Below, piece by piece: positions 18,252-26,379 of a DNA stretch of 64,000 nucleotides. Source of the DNA: Chitinophaga sp. XS-30 (lineage in GTDB: Bacteria; Bacteroidota; Bacteroidia; Chitinophagales; Chitinophagaceae); contig NZ_CP043006.1 of the NCBI RefSeq assembly GCF_008086345.1, forward strand, positions 1,982,032-2,046,031, read 5' to 3'. Position 1 is the stretch's first letter. Each line of letters opens with the position of its first letter. The notes beneath the pieces were generated by a model. It did not search any database. It saw only the letters and a list, made by a program, of their open reading frames with translations, and was not told where the DNA came from. A program made the position numbers and the translations under genes.

Positions 18252-19265
18252 ATGAAAGGTAGATTTTACATACAGGGCACCGCCGCTATCTCCCCGCAGG
18301 AGAGTTTTTCCGGTACATTCACGCCGCAGCTGGCCAGGCTGGAGGACAGGAACCTGTTGCGTGTAAAGGAACCGGATTACCGCGACTTCATCGCCCCGAA
18401 CAGTCTGCGGCGCATGAGCCGCGTGCTGAAAATGGGGCTGACCACAGCCCTCAAATGCCTGCAGAACAGCAATGTCGCCGTGCCGGATGCGATCATCACC
18501 GGAACGGGCAAAGGGAGCCTGCATGATACAGAACGCTTCCTGCACGACATCCGTCAATACAAGGAAACGGCGCTTAATCCCACTCCCTTCATTCAATCCA
18601 CCTACAATTCCGTAAACGGCCTTATTGCCTTGCAAACCCGATGCACGCAATACAACAATACCTTTGTTCACCGCGGTTTCTCTTTCGAACATGCGCTGCT
18701 GGACAGTATGATGCAGCTCAATGAAGGCGCCGCGAAACATGTGCTGGCCGGGGCTTTTGAAGAGATCAGCGACGAGCATTTTTATATCAAAAGCCGTATC
18801 GGCTTCTGGAAGGAACAACTGACGCAACCTGCCGATATGCTCACTTCCGGTACGCCCGGCACCATATCCGGTGAGGGGTCGGCATTTTTCGTGCTTTCCA
18901 CAGCGCCTTCGGATGTGCATATCGCCGGGCTTAAAATGCTGTACAAGCCTACGCAGGAGCAGGTGAGCACTGCGCTCGGGAATTTTCTGCGGGAACATCA
19001 GCTGCAGCCGGAAGACATCGGGCTGCTGATCACCGGCCGTAACGGGGATGTGAACTTCGACTTTTATTACCAGGAACTTATTGCGCAGTACTTCCCGCAA
19101 ACACCGGAACTTCCCTTCAAACAGCTTTGCGGCGAATACGATACGGCTTCAGCTTTTGCATTGTGGCTGGCAGTGGAGCGCATGAGGGCCGGAGGGCCGG
19201 AGCATGTGCTGATCTATAACCAGTTCTTCGGGGAACAGCATTCGTTTGTGCTGCTGGGGAGGTGA
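18252..19265 (+). CDS. Ketosynthase-like chain-length-factor homologue lacking the catalytic triad
   Basis: A 337-aa ketosynthase-fold protein, shorter than its active neighbour. Aligned by eye, the catalytic Cys position is Gly142 (TFVHRGFSFEHAL), the first His position falls in LITGRNGDVNF, and the second His position is occupied by Glu (KQLCGEYDTASAF). The structural motif GEGSAFFVL is kept. This is the pattern of a chain-length factor: a non-condensing partner that shapes the product tunnel. It is the last pigment gene here and ends 8 bases from a convergent peptidase gene. Confidence 0.82.
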   Translation: MKGRFYIQGTAAISPQESFSGTFTPQLARLEDRNLLRVKEPDYRDFIAPNSLRRMSRVLKMGLTTALKCLQNSNVAVPDAIITGTGKGSLHDTERFLHDIRQYKETALNPTPFIQSTYNSVNGLIALQTRCTQYNNTFVHRGFSFEHALLDSMMQLNEGAAKHVLAGAFEEISDEHFYIKSRIGFWKEQLTQPADMLTSGTPGTISGEGSAFFVLSTAPSDVHIAGLKMLYKPTQEQVSTALGNFLREHQLQPEDIGLLITGRNGDVNFDFYYQELIAQYFPQTPELPFKQLCGEYDTASAFALWLAVERMRAGGPEHVLIYNQFFGEQHSFVLLGR

Positions 19266-19273
19266 TTACCTCT

Positions 19274-21004
19274 TCACCTCACTACCCTGAAAACCGGGTA
19301 ACGCATAAACCCCGGTTCATTCCACGGAGAACTGCGATATACAAAATTTAACTGCGCCTGCGCACTGCTGGCGAAAGTACTATCTTCCGCACGCCGCTTT
19401 TCCAGCTCCTTTTTCACTTCCGGATGATTTCGCAAAAACTCCCCGGCGGTATCTTCAAATACATAGGTTGAATATCCTTCCTTCTGGCCGAGTATGGCGT
19501 CAAAGAAATTCCAGGCAAAGAAAGAATCGCCGCCTGTGGGTTCCAGTGTTTCCATGAGGTAGCGGTTGGCTACCTGGTTCATGGGGATATAATGATCACC
19601 TTTCAGGAATTTGATCTTTTGCTTGCTGGCGGAGACTTTTACACCGCTGTGGAGGTAGTGTTTCTCATACGGCCGTTGCGCTGTTTTGTAATCCTCTATT
19701 TTGTAGGTTTCCACTTCTATGGTGGTGTCCCGCTCCAGGCGGCGCATCTCCACACCGTTGTTTTGCAGCAATTCCGTAACGGCCCACCATCCCTGCGGGA
19801 TGATATAAGCTTCGGGTTTGGAGACGAAGCTGCCTTCTTTGAAATGATTGTAGATCCTGATCTGCCTTTCGTACGGCCTGTTGCGGTCGTAATACAGCCG
19901 TGGGAGGCCGGAAACTTCGCTGGGTTTGCGGCCTGCCGCATACCCTTTGAAGGTAAAGAGATCATACCGGCTCATGTCCGGCTCCCAGCTGAGCGGGAAC
20001 TGCTGTTGCGTTTTAACGGCCTGTTTGGTCTGCTCACGCAGTTGTTTGATCCGGGCGCTGTTCTCGCTGGTAAAGCTGATGAAGCATTCCATAAGGGCGT
20101 AGGTGGACTCCACGCGTTGTTTGTAGGGCTTCAGCATGTGGGTTTCCGGTACAAAACCGAAAGTATGGAAGAGCGTGGTATAACCGCTGGAATAACGGGG
20201 GCCGTCTGCATAAGCCACCCAGCCGCTGTCCGGCGTATTGCCGAAGTGGTTCACGTAGGGGATCAGGTCATATCCTTTTTCCTTCATTTTTTTGTAAAGC
20301 GCCGGTTCGAAGGTATCATGAAGGAAAGCGCCCATGGGGCCGCCCAGTTTGTTGTGCTGGGTGGATAATAATGTCATAATATGTTGATAGTCAGCGCCAT
20401 TACTCACATGGTTGTCGATGAACACATCCGGGTCGGTCATTTGATAGATCTGCTGGAAAGCCCGGGCATTCCGGGAGTCAGCTTTAATGAAATCCCGGTT
20501 CAGATCGAGGTTCTGGGCATTGCCCCGGGACCCGAATTCCGCCGGACCGTTCTGGTCCACCCGGTAATAAGGGCTGCGGTTGAGCGATCCGCCGATATTG
20601 TATATGGGAATGACGGCCAGCACGACGTTTGCGGGCAGCTTTTTCTTCCCCTCGGCGAAGTCCCGCAGCAGCAGCATGCTGGCGTCAATGCCATCGGGCT
20701 CGCCGGGGTGGATACCGTTGTTGATGAGGATGATCCGCTTGTTCTTCCGGCGGACGCTTTCGAAGCTGAAATCTTTGTCCGGGGAGAGGATCACCAGGTG
20801 GAGCGGGTAGCCGCTGTCGGTTTGACCGATAGTTTTCATCTGCAGTTGCGGATAACGTTTCACCAGCCGCTGGTAATAGGCGATACATTCCTGGTAGGTG
20901 ACGGTTTCCCGGCTGTTGGTGCGTTCGTATTTGGTGGTGAAGTCCTGTCCATAGGATGAAAGGGCAAGGCAGGACAGGATAAGCAGGCTGCAGAGTGTTC
21001 TCAT
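19274..21004 (-). CDS. M14-family zinc carboxypeptidase
   Basis: A 576-aa exported metallopeptidase. Signal peptide (1-19, ending SSYG) is followed by an M14 domain at about 25-320. Zinc and active-site motifs are visible: NNGIHPGEPDG (first His and Glu), NLDLNRDF (substrate-binding Asn/Arg), FIDNHVSNG (third ligand) and FVPETHM (likely catalytic Glu). The C-terminal 250 residues are a further domain I cannot name. Likely periplasmic or outer-membrane peptide trimming. It converges on the pigment cluster, with 8 bases between the stops. Confidence 0.88.
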   Translation of the reverse strand: MRTLCSLLILSCLALSSYGQDFTTKYERTNSRETVTYQECIAYYQRLVKRYPQLQMKTIGQTDSGYPLHLVILSPDKDFSFESVRRKNKRIILINNGIHPGEPDGIDASMLLLRDFAEGKKKLPANVVLAVIPIYNIGGSLNRSPYYRVDQNGPAEFGSRGNAQNLDLNRDFIKADSRNARAFQQIYQMTDPDVFIDNHVSNGADYQHIMTLLSTQHNKLGGPMGAFLHDTFEPALYKKMKEKGYDLIPYVNHFGNTPDSGWVAYADGPRYSSGYTTLFHTFGFVPETHMLKPYKQRVESTYALMECFISFTSENSARIKQLREQTKQAVKTQQQFPLSWEPDMSRYDLFTFKGYAAGRKPSEVSGLPRLYYDRNRPYERQIRIYNHFKEGSFVSKPEAYIIPQGWWAVTELLQNNGVEMRRLERDTTIEVETYKIEDYKTAQRPYEKHYLHSGVKVSASKQKIKFLKGDHYIPMNQVANRYLMETLEPTGGDSFFAWNFFDAILGQKEGYSTYVFEDTAGEFLRNHPEVKKELEKRRAEDSTFASSAQAQLNFVYRSSPWNEPGFMRYPVFRVVR

Positions 21005-21112
21005 ATGCGGGTTGAAGTCGCTGGTTTGGAAAGATGTTGTTTATCGGAGGGCTAAAGTACGTAATATGACAGGGATATGGAAGCAGGGGAGGATAAATCA
21101 CTGGCAATCAAT

Positions 21113-21144
21113 AAAAAAAAGCCCTTCCCTTTTCAAGGAAGAGC
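21113..21144 (-). terminator. Rho-independent terminator of rpsT
   Basis: On the minus strand GCTCTTCC pairs with GGGAAGGGC across a TTGAAAA loop, followed by eight T residues. It is 30 bases past the rpsT stop. Confidence 0.85.
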
Positions 21145-21173
21145 CGTACTATCTTTTAAGCAGCAGCAGAAAA

Positions 21174-21434
21174 TCAGGCCACAGCCAGGGTGTTCACCTT
21201 TTTAGCAAGCTTGCTTTTCAGGTTGGCAGCCTTGTTTTTGTGGATGATATTACGTTTTGCCAGTTTGTCGATCATGGAGAGTACTTCCGGTAAATCCTTG
21301 TCAGCAGCTGATTTATCAGTCAGCTTCTTCAGGTCCCGTATGGCATTACGGGTCGTTTTACCGTAGTAACGGTTACGCTCATTACGCTTTCTGCTCTGAC
21401 GTACGTCTTTTTTCGTTGCTTTATGGTTTGCCAT
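21174..21434 (-). CDS. rpsT: 30S ribosomal protein S20
   Basis: An 86-aa, highly basic helical protein that binds 16S rRNA in the small subunit. It begins MANHKATKKDVRQSRKRNER and carries the S20 pattern NKAANLKSKLAKKVN near the C-terminus. Length is typical. It is a single-gene unit with its own strong promoter (21460-21489) and terminator (21113-21144). Confidence 0.97.
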   Translation of the reverse strand: MANHKATKKDVRQSRKRNERNRYYGKTTRNAIRDLKKLTDKSAADKDLPEVLSMIDKLAKRNIIHKNKAANLKSKLAKKVNTLAVA

Positions 21435-21459
21435 TTTCTAAATTTCAAGTTTCGGAGGG

Positions 21460-21489
21460 CAAAGGTAAGGTTTATCTTTTTATAAACAA
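21460..21489 (-). promoter_or_regulatory. rpsT promoter (TTG-19-TACCTTTG)
   Basis: On the minus strand TACCTTTG (21467-21460) matches TAnnTTTG exactly, and TTG (21489-21487) lies exactly 19 nt upstream. This is the best consensus Bacteroidota promoter in the window. The leader to the rpsT ATG would be about 20 nt. Confidence 0.85.
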
Positions 21490-21744
21490 AAATAAAAGCC
21501 GGTATTTCTGTTTTCCAAAGATAACAGCAATACGGCAAGATCGCCTTAAAGATATAAAATTACTTTTATATAAAGTAGTGTTTTTTCGGTGTTTTTAATC
21601 AGAAAACACCCATGTTAAATGCCTGAAAATCCCAAATCTTTAGCGATATTTGCAATCCCGTATCTTATTTGCAGGTCTAACATGAGGTCGGGCATCAAAA
21701 GAGGATGAAATTGAATCGAAGACCAAGCTTAAATTTCGTTGTAA
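21490..21744. other. Intergenic leader upstream of sucA
   Basis: Divergent spacer between rpsT and sucA with no credible gene. It holds a stem GGTGTTTT / AAAACACC at 21588-21610 and several near-matches to the -7 consensus around 21635-21675 (GATATTTG, CTTATTTG). None is exact, so the sucA promoter is not placed. Confidence 0.4.
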
Positions 21745-24489
21745 ATGAAGGACTTTTCGTTTGTCACCAACTCGCACCCGGCTTATATTGAATCATTGTA
21801 CCAGGAATACCGCAAAGATCCGGCTACTGTGGATCCGGAATGGATCAAGTTTTTTGAGGGTTTTGATTTTGCGGTGAGCAATACCAACGGGAAAGCGGTT
21901 GCAGCGGGGGATGCTGCGGGCATGCCGGTGAGCAGCGAACAACTGGTAAAAGAGCTTGGCGTGTACCGACTTATCAAGGCATACCGTAAAAAGGGCCACC
22001 TCATTGCCAAAACCAACCCCATCCGCGAAAGAAAAGACCGCCATGCTAATCTCGACCTTAAATATTTCGGCCTTTCCGATGCCGACCTGAAAACCGAGTT
22101 TTTTGCCGGCCAGGTGGTCGGTCTCGGCAAAACCACGCTTGAGAAGATCCTGGACCGCATGAAAAGTGTGTACACGGCTTCCGTGGGCATGGAATTCGGC
22201 TATATCAACGACCCGGCAAAAGTAGAATGGTTGCAGAAGGAAGTAGAAATATCTTTCAGCAAGCCGCTCAGTACGGAAACGAAGAAACGCATCCTTTACA
22301 AGCTGAACCAGGGGGTGATGTTCGAGAAGTTTCTGCACACCAAATACATCGGCCAGAAGCGTTTTTCCCTGGAAGGAGGAGAGGCCACCATCCCCGCACT
22401 TGATGCCATGATCAATACTGCCGCTGAATATGGGGTGCAGGAAGTGGTCATCGGTATGGCCCACCGCGGCCGCCTCAATGTGCTGGCCAATATCCTTGGC
22501 AAAACATACGAGCAGATATTCTCCGAATTTGAAGGCACCGCCGTGCCGGATACCACCATGGGCAGCGGGGACGTAAAATATCATCTTGGCTTCCGTGCCA
22601 GCATCGATACGCCCGCAGGCAAGGAGGTCAATCTCCAGCTCGCCCCCAACCCTTCCCACCTGGAAGTGGTGGATCCCGTAGTGGTGGGCTTCGCCCGCAG
22701 CAAGGCGGATGTGATCTATAACAGCGATTACGACAAGATACTGCCCATCCTCATCCATGGCGATGCCGCCATTGCCGGTCAGGGTGTGGTATATGAAGTG
22801 GCGCAGATGAGCAAGCTGAGAGGCTACTACACCGGCGGCACCATGCATTTCGTTATCAATAACCAGATCGGTTTTACAACGGATTTTGAAGATGCGCGTT
22901 CTTCCGATTATTGTACCAGCGTAGCCGCTATTGTGCAGGCGCCGGTATTCCATGTGAACGGGGATGATGCCGAAGCGGTCGTTCGGATCGCTGACCTGGC
23001 TACCCGTTACCGGCAGGAATTCAATTCCGATATTTATATCGATATGGTCTGCTACCGCAAACACGGGCATAATGAAGGGGACGATCCCAAGTTCACGCAG
23101 CCGGCCCTCTATGCGGCGATCGATAAACATCCCAACCCGCGCGAGGTGTATTCCCAGCAGCTTATCGCTCATGGCGATGTAGATGCCGCCCTCGCACAGG
23201 AAATGGAAAAGGCTTTCTGGGCGGATCTTCAGGAACGCCTGGATGAAGTAAAACAACATCCGCTCCCTTACAAATACCAGCAGCCGGAGCGCTGGTGGCA
23301 GGAGTTGCGCAAGGCTACGCCGGAGGATTTCACAAAATCGCCGGACACCGCCATTACACCGGAGCAGCTTCAGCAGATATTCAAGGCGATGATGACCATG
23401 CCCGAAGGCTTCAAACCCCTTCGTAAAGTGGAAAAGCTGCTGCAGGACAAGCAAAAGCTGTTCGACGGGCAGGGTATGCTGGACTGGGCCTCCGGGGAAC
23501 TGCTGGCCTACGGAAGCCTCCTGCTGGAAGGTAAGGACGTCCGGCTCAGCGGGCAGGACGTGAAGCGGGGCACTTTCTCCCATCGCCATGCTGTGCTGCG
23601 CAGTGAGGAAACAGACGAGGAGCATAACCGCCTCAGCAAGATCAGTGAGGACCAGGGCAAATTCCGCATATACAATTCTCTGCTCAGCGAGTTTGCCGTA
23701 CTGGGTTTTGAATATGGTTATTCCATCGCCAATCCCAACGCGCTCACCATCTGGGAAGCGCAGTTCGGGGATTTCATGAACGGTGCGCAAACCCTTATCG
23801 ATCAGTTCATCACTTCAGCGGAAACCAAATGGCAAAAACAGAGCGGCCTCGTGATGCTGCTGCCACACGGTTATGAAGGGCAGGGGCCGGAACACTCCAG
23901 CGCCCGTCTGGAACGTTTCCTGCAGCAGTGCGCCGAATACAATATCTTTATTACGAATTGCACCACCGCCGCCAGCTTCTTCCATGCGTTGCGCCGTCAG
24001 CTTGCCGAGCCGTTCCGCAAACCGATGATCAACTTCTCCCCCAAGGCCAATCTGCGGCATGCCCGCAGCTATAGTCCCGTTGCCGATTTTACGCAGGGCG
24101 GGTTCAGTGAAGTGCTGGATGATCCGTTCATTACGGATGCATCCCGCGTGAAGAAAGTATTGCTGTGCAGCGGAAAGATGTATTTCGACCTGAGCGAGAA
24201 ACAGATCAAGGAAGACCGCAAGGATGTGGCGATCGTACGGCTGGAGCAATTGTATCCGCTTCCGGTGAACCAGCTGGAAGGCATACAACAGAAATATAAA
24301 GGCGCCACCTGGTTCTGGGTACAGGAAGAACCGCTCAACATGGGCGCCGCCAGCTTCCTGCAAATGAACCTGAAACAGTTCAATTACGGCGTGATCAGCC
24401 GGAACCCCAGCGCCGCCACCGCTACCGGTTATGCAAAAGTGCATGCGCAGGAACAGCAGGAAATCATAGACACAGCTTTTAATATTTAA
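21745..24489 (+). CDS. sucA: 2-oxoglutarate dehydrogenase E1 component
   Basis: Thiamine-diphosphate-dependent decarboxylase of the TCA-cycle 2-oxoglutarate dehydrogenase complex. The 914-aa protein starts with the E1o N-terminal motif (HPAYIESLYQEYRKDP) and carries VVIGMAHRGRLNVLAN, HGDAAIAGQGVVYE, the DIYIDMVCYRKHGHNEGDDP segment of the diphosphate site, and the C-terminal transketolase-like and MOGS domains (MLLPHGYEGQGPEHSSAR). Length and order fit the family. The E2 gene follows 67 bases downstream. Confidence 0.97.
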   Translation: MKDFSFVTNSHPAYIESLYQEYRKDPATVDPEWIKFFEGFDFAVSNTNGKAVAAGDAAGMPVSSEQLVKELGVYRLIKAYRKKGHLIAKTNPIRERKDRHANLDLKYFGLSDADLKTEFFAGQVVGLGKTTLEKILDRMKSVYTASVGMEFGYINDPAKVEWLQKEVEISFSKPLSTETKKRILYKLNQGVMFEKFLHTKYIGQKRFSLEGGEATIPALDAMINTAAEYGVQEVVIGMAHRGRLNVLANILGKTYEQIFSEFEGTAVPDTTMGSGDVKYHLGFRASIDTPAGKEVNLQLAPNPSHLEVVDPVVVGFARSKADVIYNSDYDKILPILIHGDAAIAGQGVVYEVAQMSKLRGYYTGGTMHFVINNQIGFTTDFEDARSSDYCTSVAAIVQAPVFHVNGDDAEAVVRIADLATRYRQEFNSDIYIDMVCYRKHGHNEGDDPKFTQPALYAAIDKHPNPREVYSQQLIAHGDVDAALAQEMEKAFWADLQERLDEVKQHPLPYKYQQPERWWQELRKATPEDFTKSPDTAITPEQLQQIFKAMMTMPEGFKPLRKVEKLLQDKQKLFDGQGMLDWASGELLAYGSLLLEGKDVRLSGQDVKRGTFSHRHAVLRSEETDEEHNRLSKISEDQGKFRIYNSLLSEFAVLGFEYGYSIANPNALTIWEAQFGDFMNGAQTLIDQFITSAETKWQKQSGLVMLLPHGYEGQGPEHSSARLERFLQQCAEYNIFITNCTTAASFFHALRRQLAEPFRKPMINFSPKANLRHARSYSPVADFTQGGFSEVLDDPFITDASRVKKVLLCSGKMYFDLSEKQIKEDRKDVAIVRLEQLYPLPVNQLEGIQQKYKGATWFWVQEEPLNMGAASFLQMNLKQFNYGVISRNPSAATATGYAKVHAQEQQEIIDTAFNI

Positions 24490-24500
24490 GTAAAAAATTG

Positions 24501-24537
24501 AAAGTAAAAAGCGGACAGATAATTAACTTTTTACTTT
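24501..24537 (+). repeat. Inverted repeat between sucA and sucB
   Basis: AAAGTAAAAAG (24501-24511) pairs exactly with CTTTTTACTTT (24527-24537) over a 15-nt loop. The stem is A-T rich and runs into TTTTC. It could be a weak attenuator or an mRNA-processing site between E1 and E2. Confidence 0.6.
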
Positions 24538-24556
24538 TTCACTGGAGGGTAAACAC

Positions 24557-26116
24557 ATGATAATCGAAATTAAAGTTCCTACGGTAGGAGAATCAATCAG
24601 CGAGGTCACCATCGCCAAATGGCTGAAGAAGGACGGGGATTTTGTGCAGCAGGATGAAGTTTTGTGTGAAATGGAGTCAGAGAAAGCCACTTTTGAGCTG
24701 AATGCTGAAAAGCCCGGTGTGCTCAGCATCAAGGCCGAAGAAGGCGCCACCCTCAATATCGGTGATGTGGCCTGCACGATAGATACAGATGCCGCCGCTC
24801 CGGCTGCAGCACCCGCCGCCGCTCCTGCCGCAGCAAGTGCGCCCGAAACAAAGGAACCGGCCGCCGCACCGGCACCGCAGGCTCCGGCTGTCAACAAAGG
24901 GACGATCGATATCAAAGTGCCCACCATCGGGGAATCCATCAGTGAAGTAACGCTTGTAAAATGGCTGAAGCAAACGGGTGACTATGTAGAACGGGATGAA
25001 GTACTGGCAGAAATGGAGTCTGAAAAAGCCTCCTTCGAACTGCCCGCAGAAGAAGCCGGGGTGCTGAAAACCCTTGCCAAAGAAGGCGATACCCTCAACA
25101 TCGGGGATGTTGCCTGCCAGGTAGACACTTCCGCCCCACGCCCCGCAGGCAAGGCGCAACCTGCGCAGCAACAGGCCGCACCGGCTGCAAAGCCCGCACA
25201 ACAGCAGGCGCCGGTAACCGCCATCCCCAACGATATTAAAACAACGCCCGTAGCCGCCGCCGTGATCGCAGACAAGAAAGTGGACCCCGCCTCCATTAAA
25301 GGCAGCGGCACCCATGGCAAGATCATGAAGGACGATGTGTTCTCCGCCCTCTCCAACCCCGGCGTGGCCATCGGCCAGGAGCTGTTCACCCGCAACGAAC
25401 GCCGGGAAAAAATGAGCAATCTGCGGAAAACCGTATCCCGCAGGCTCGTGGAAGCCAAGAACACCACGGCCATGCTCACCACTTTCAATGAAGTGGATAT
25501 GACCAACATCATGGCCATCCGCAGCAAATACAAAGAAACCTTCAAAACCGCGCATGGTGTGAACCTCGGCTTCATGAGCTTCTTTACCAAAGCTATATGC
25601 TACGCCCTGCAGGAATTCCCCGCCGTGAATGCTTATATAGATGGGGAAGAGCTCGTGTATCACGATTATTGCGATATCTCCATCGCCGTATCCGCGCCAA
25701 AAGGACTGGTAGTGCCCGTGATCCGCAACGCGGAGAGCCTGGGCATGGCCGATATCGAGAAGAAAGTAGTGGAACTGGCTACCAAAGCCCGCGACAATAA
25801 GCTCACCATGGATGAGATGACCGGCGGTACGTTTACGATCACCAATGGCGGCGTATTCGGTTCCCTCATGAGCACGCCCATCATCAACATTCCGCAATCC
25901 GCTATCCTTGGTATGCACAAGATACAGGAACGCCCGGTAGCCCTTAACGGCCAGGTGGTGATTCGCCCGATGATGTATGTGGCCGTGAGTTACGACCACC
26001 GCATTATCGATGGCCGTGAGTCCGTAAGTTTCCTCGTGAAAGTGAAAGACCTGCTGGAGAATCCCGAGCAATTGCTGTTCGGTAAAGATCCGGTAAAAGC
26101 TTTGCTGAAAGTATAA
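24557..26116 (+). CDS. sucB: 2-oxoglutarate dehydrogenase E2 (dihydrolipoyl succinyltransferase) with two lipoyl domains
   Basis: Core acyltransferase of the 2-oxoglutarate dehydrogenase complex. The 519-aa protein has two tandem lipoyl domains, with lipoylated Lys43 and Lys157 in near-identical EMESEKA(T/S)FEL contexts, joined by long Ala/Pro linkers. A peripheral E1/E3-binding segment follows (about 225-270, with [15 protein letters not shown]), then the catalytic domain (about 290-519) with active-site His481 and Asp485 in [11 protein letters not shown]. Many E2o proteins have only one lipoyl domain. GGAGGG 8 bases before the ATG is a rare clear Shine-Dalgarno for this phylum. Linkage to sucA favours E2o over pyruvate E2. 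Confidence 0.93.
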   Translation: MIIEIKVPTVGESISEVTIAKWLKKDGDFVQQDEVLCEMESEKATFELNAEKPGVLSIKAEEGATLNIGDVACTIDTDAAAPAAAPAAAPAAASAPETKEPAAAPAPQAPAVNKGTIDIKVPTIGESISEVTLVKWLKQTGDYVERDEVLAEMESEKASFELPAEEAGVLKTLAKEGDTLNIGDVACQVDTSAPRPAGKAQPAQQQAAPAAKPAQQQAPVTAIPNDIKTTPVAAAVIADKKVDPASIKGSGTHGKIMKDDVFSALSNPGVAIGQELFTRNERREKMSNLRKTVSRRLVEAKNTTAMLTTFNEVDMTNIMAIRSKYKETFKTAHGVNLGFMSFFTKAICYALQEFPAVNAYIDGEELVYHDYCDISIAVSAPKGLVVPVIRNAESLGMADIEKKVVELATKARDNKLTMDEMTGGTFTITNGGVFGSLMSTPIINIPQSAILGMHKIQERPVALNGQVVIRPMMYVAVSYDHRIIDGRESVSFLVKVKDLLENPEQLLFGKDPVKALLKV

Positions 26117-26145
26117 ACTGAACATATCCGGCCGCATACTGCGGC

Positions 26146-26256
26146 AGGGCTGTTTCAAAAGTGATCGGTCCGCTTTTATGCGGATGTCCGGTGAGGAACT
26201 TTTCGCTTTCGCGATGCACAAGTTCATCAGTTACTTTTGAAACAGCCCTTTTTTTA
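26146..26256 (+). terminator. Long-loop inverted repeat, probable sucB terminator
   Basis: AGGGCTGTTTCAAAAGT (26146-26162) is perfectly complementary to 26233-26249 and is followed by TTTTTTTATT. The 70-nt loop contains smaller stems (TCCGC/GCGGA). The 17-bp ends also look like those of a small mobile element, but I saw no target duplication. Termination of the sucA-sucB transcript is the simplest role. Confidence 0.6.
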
Positions 26257-26272
26257 TTCCCGCATCCGGAAG

Positions 26273-26334
26273 AGAAAGTTCCTGTTGACAGGTTTTTGTT
26301 CCGGCATTTGGAGAAGAAAGTTCCTGTTGACAGG
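26273..26334. repeat. Two-copy direct repeat containing a small palindrome
   Basis: The 20-mer AGAAAGTTCCTGTTGACAGG occurs at 26273-26292 and again at 26315-26334, 42 bases apart, with looser similarity on the left (CCGCATCCGGA against CCGGCATTTGGA). Each copy ends in the near-palindrome CCTGTTGACAGG. It lies between two converging genes. Confidence 0.7.
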
Positions 26335-26379
26335 AATCCCTGTCCTTTCAGCATATTCCGGAGCCTGACGAAAACACGG

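Noticed and set aside
21793..23790. A 665-codon minus-strand frame opposite sucA
   Set aside because: It is the antisense shadow of a well-recognised gene and has no family motifs or start context.
24677..26227. A 516-codon minus-strand frame opposite sucB
   Set aside because: Gly/Arg/His-rich translation caused by the Ala/Pro linkers of sucB read in reverse.
26146..26249. Insertion-sequence relic or MITE
   Set aside because: No target-site duplication and no second copy in the window; kept only as an open question.
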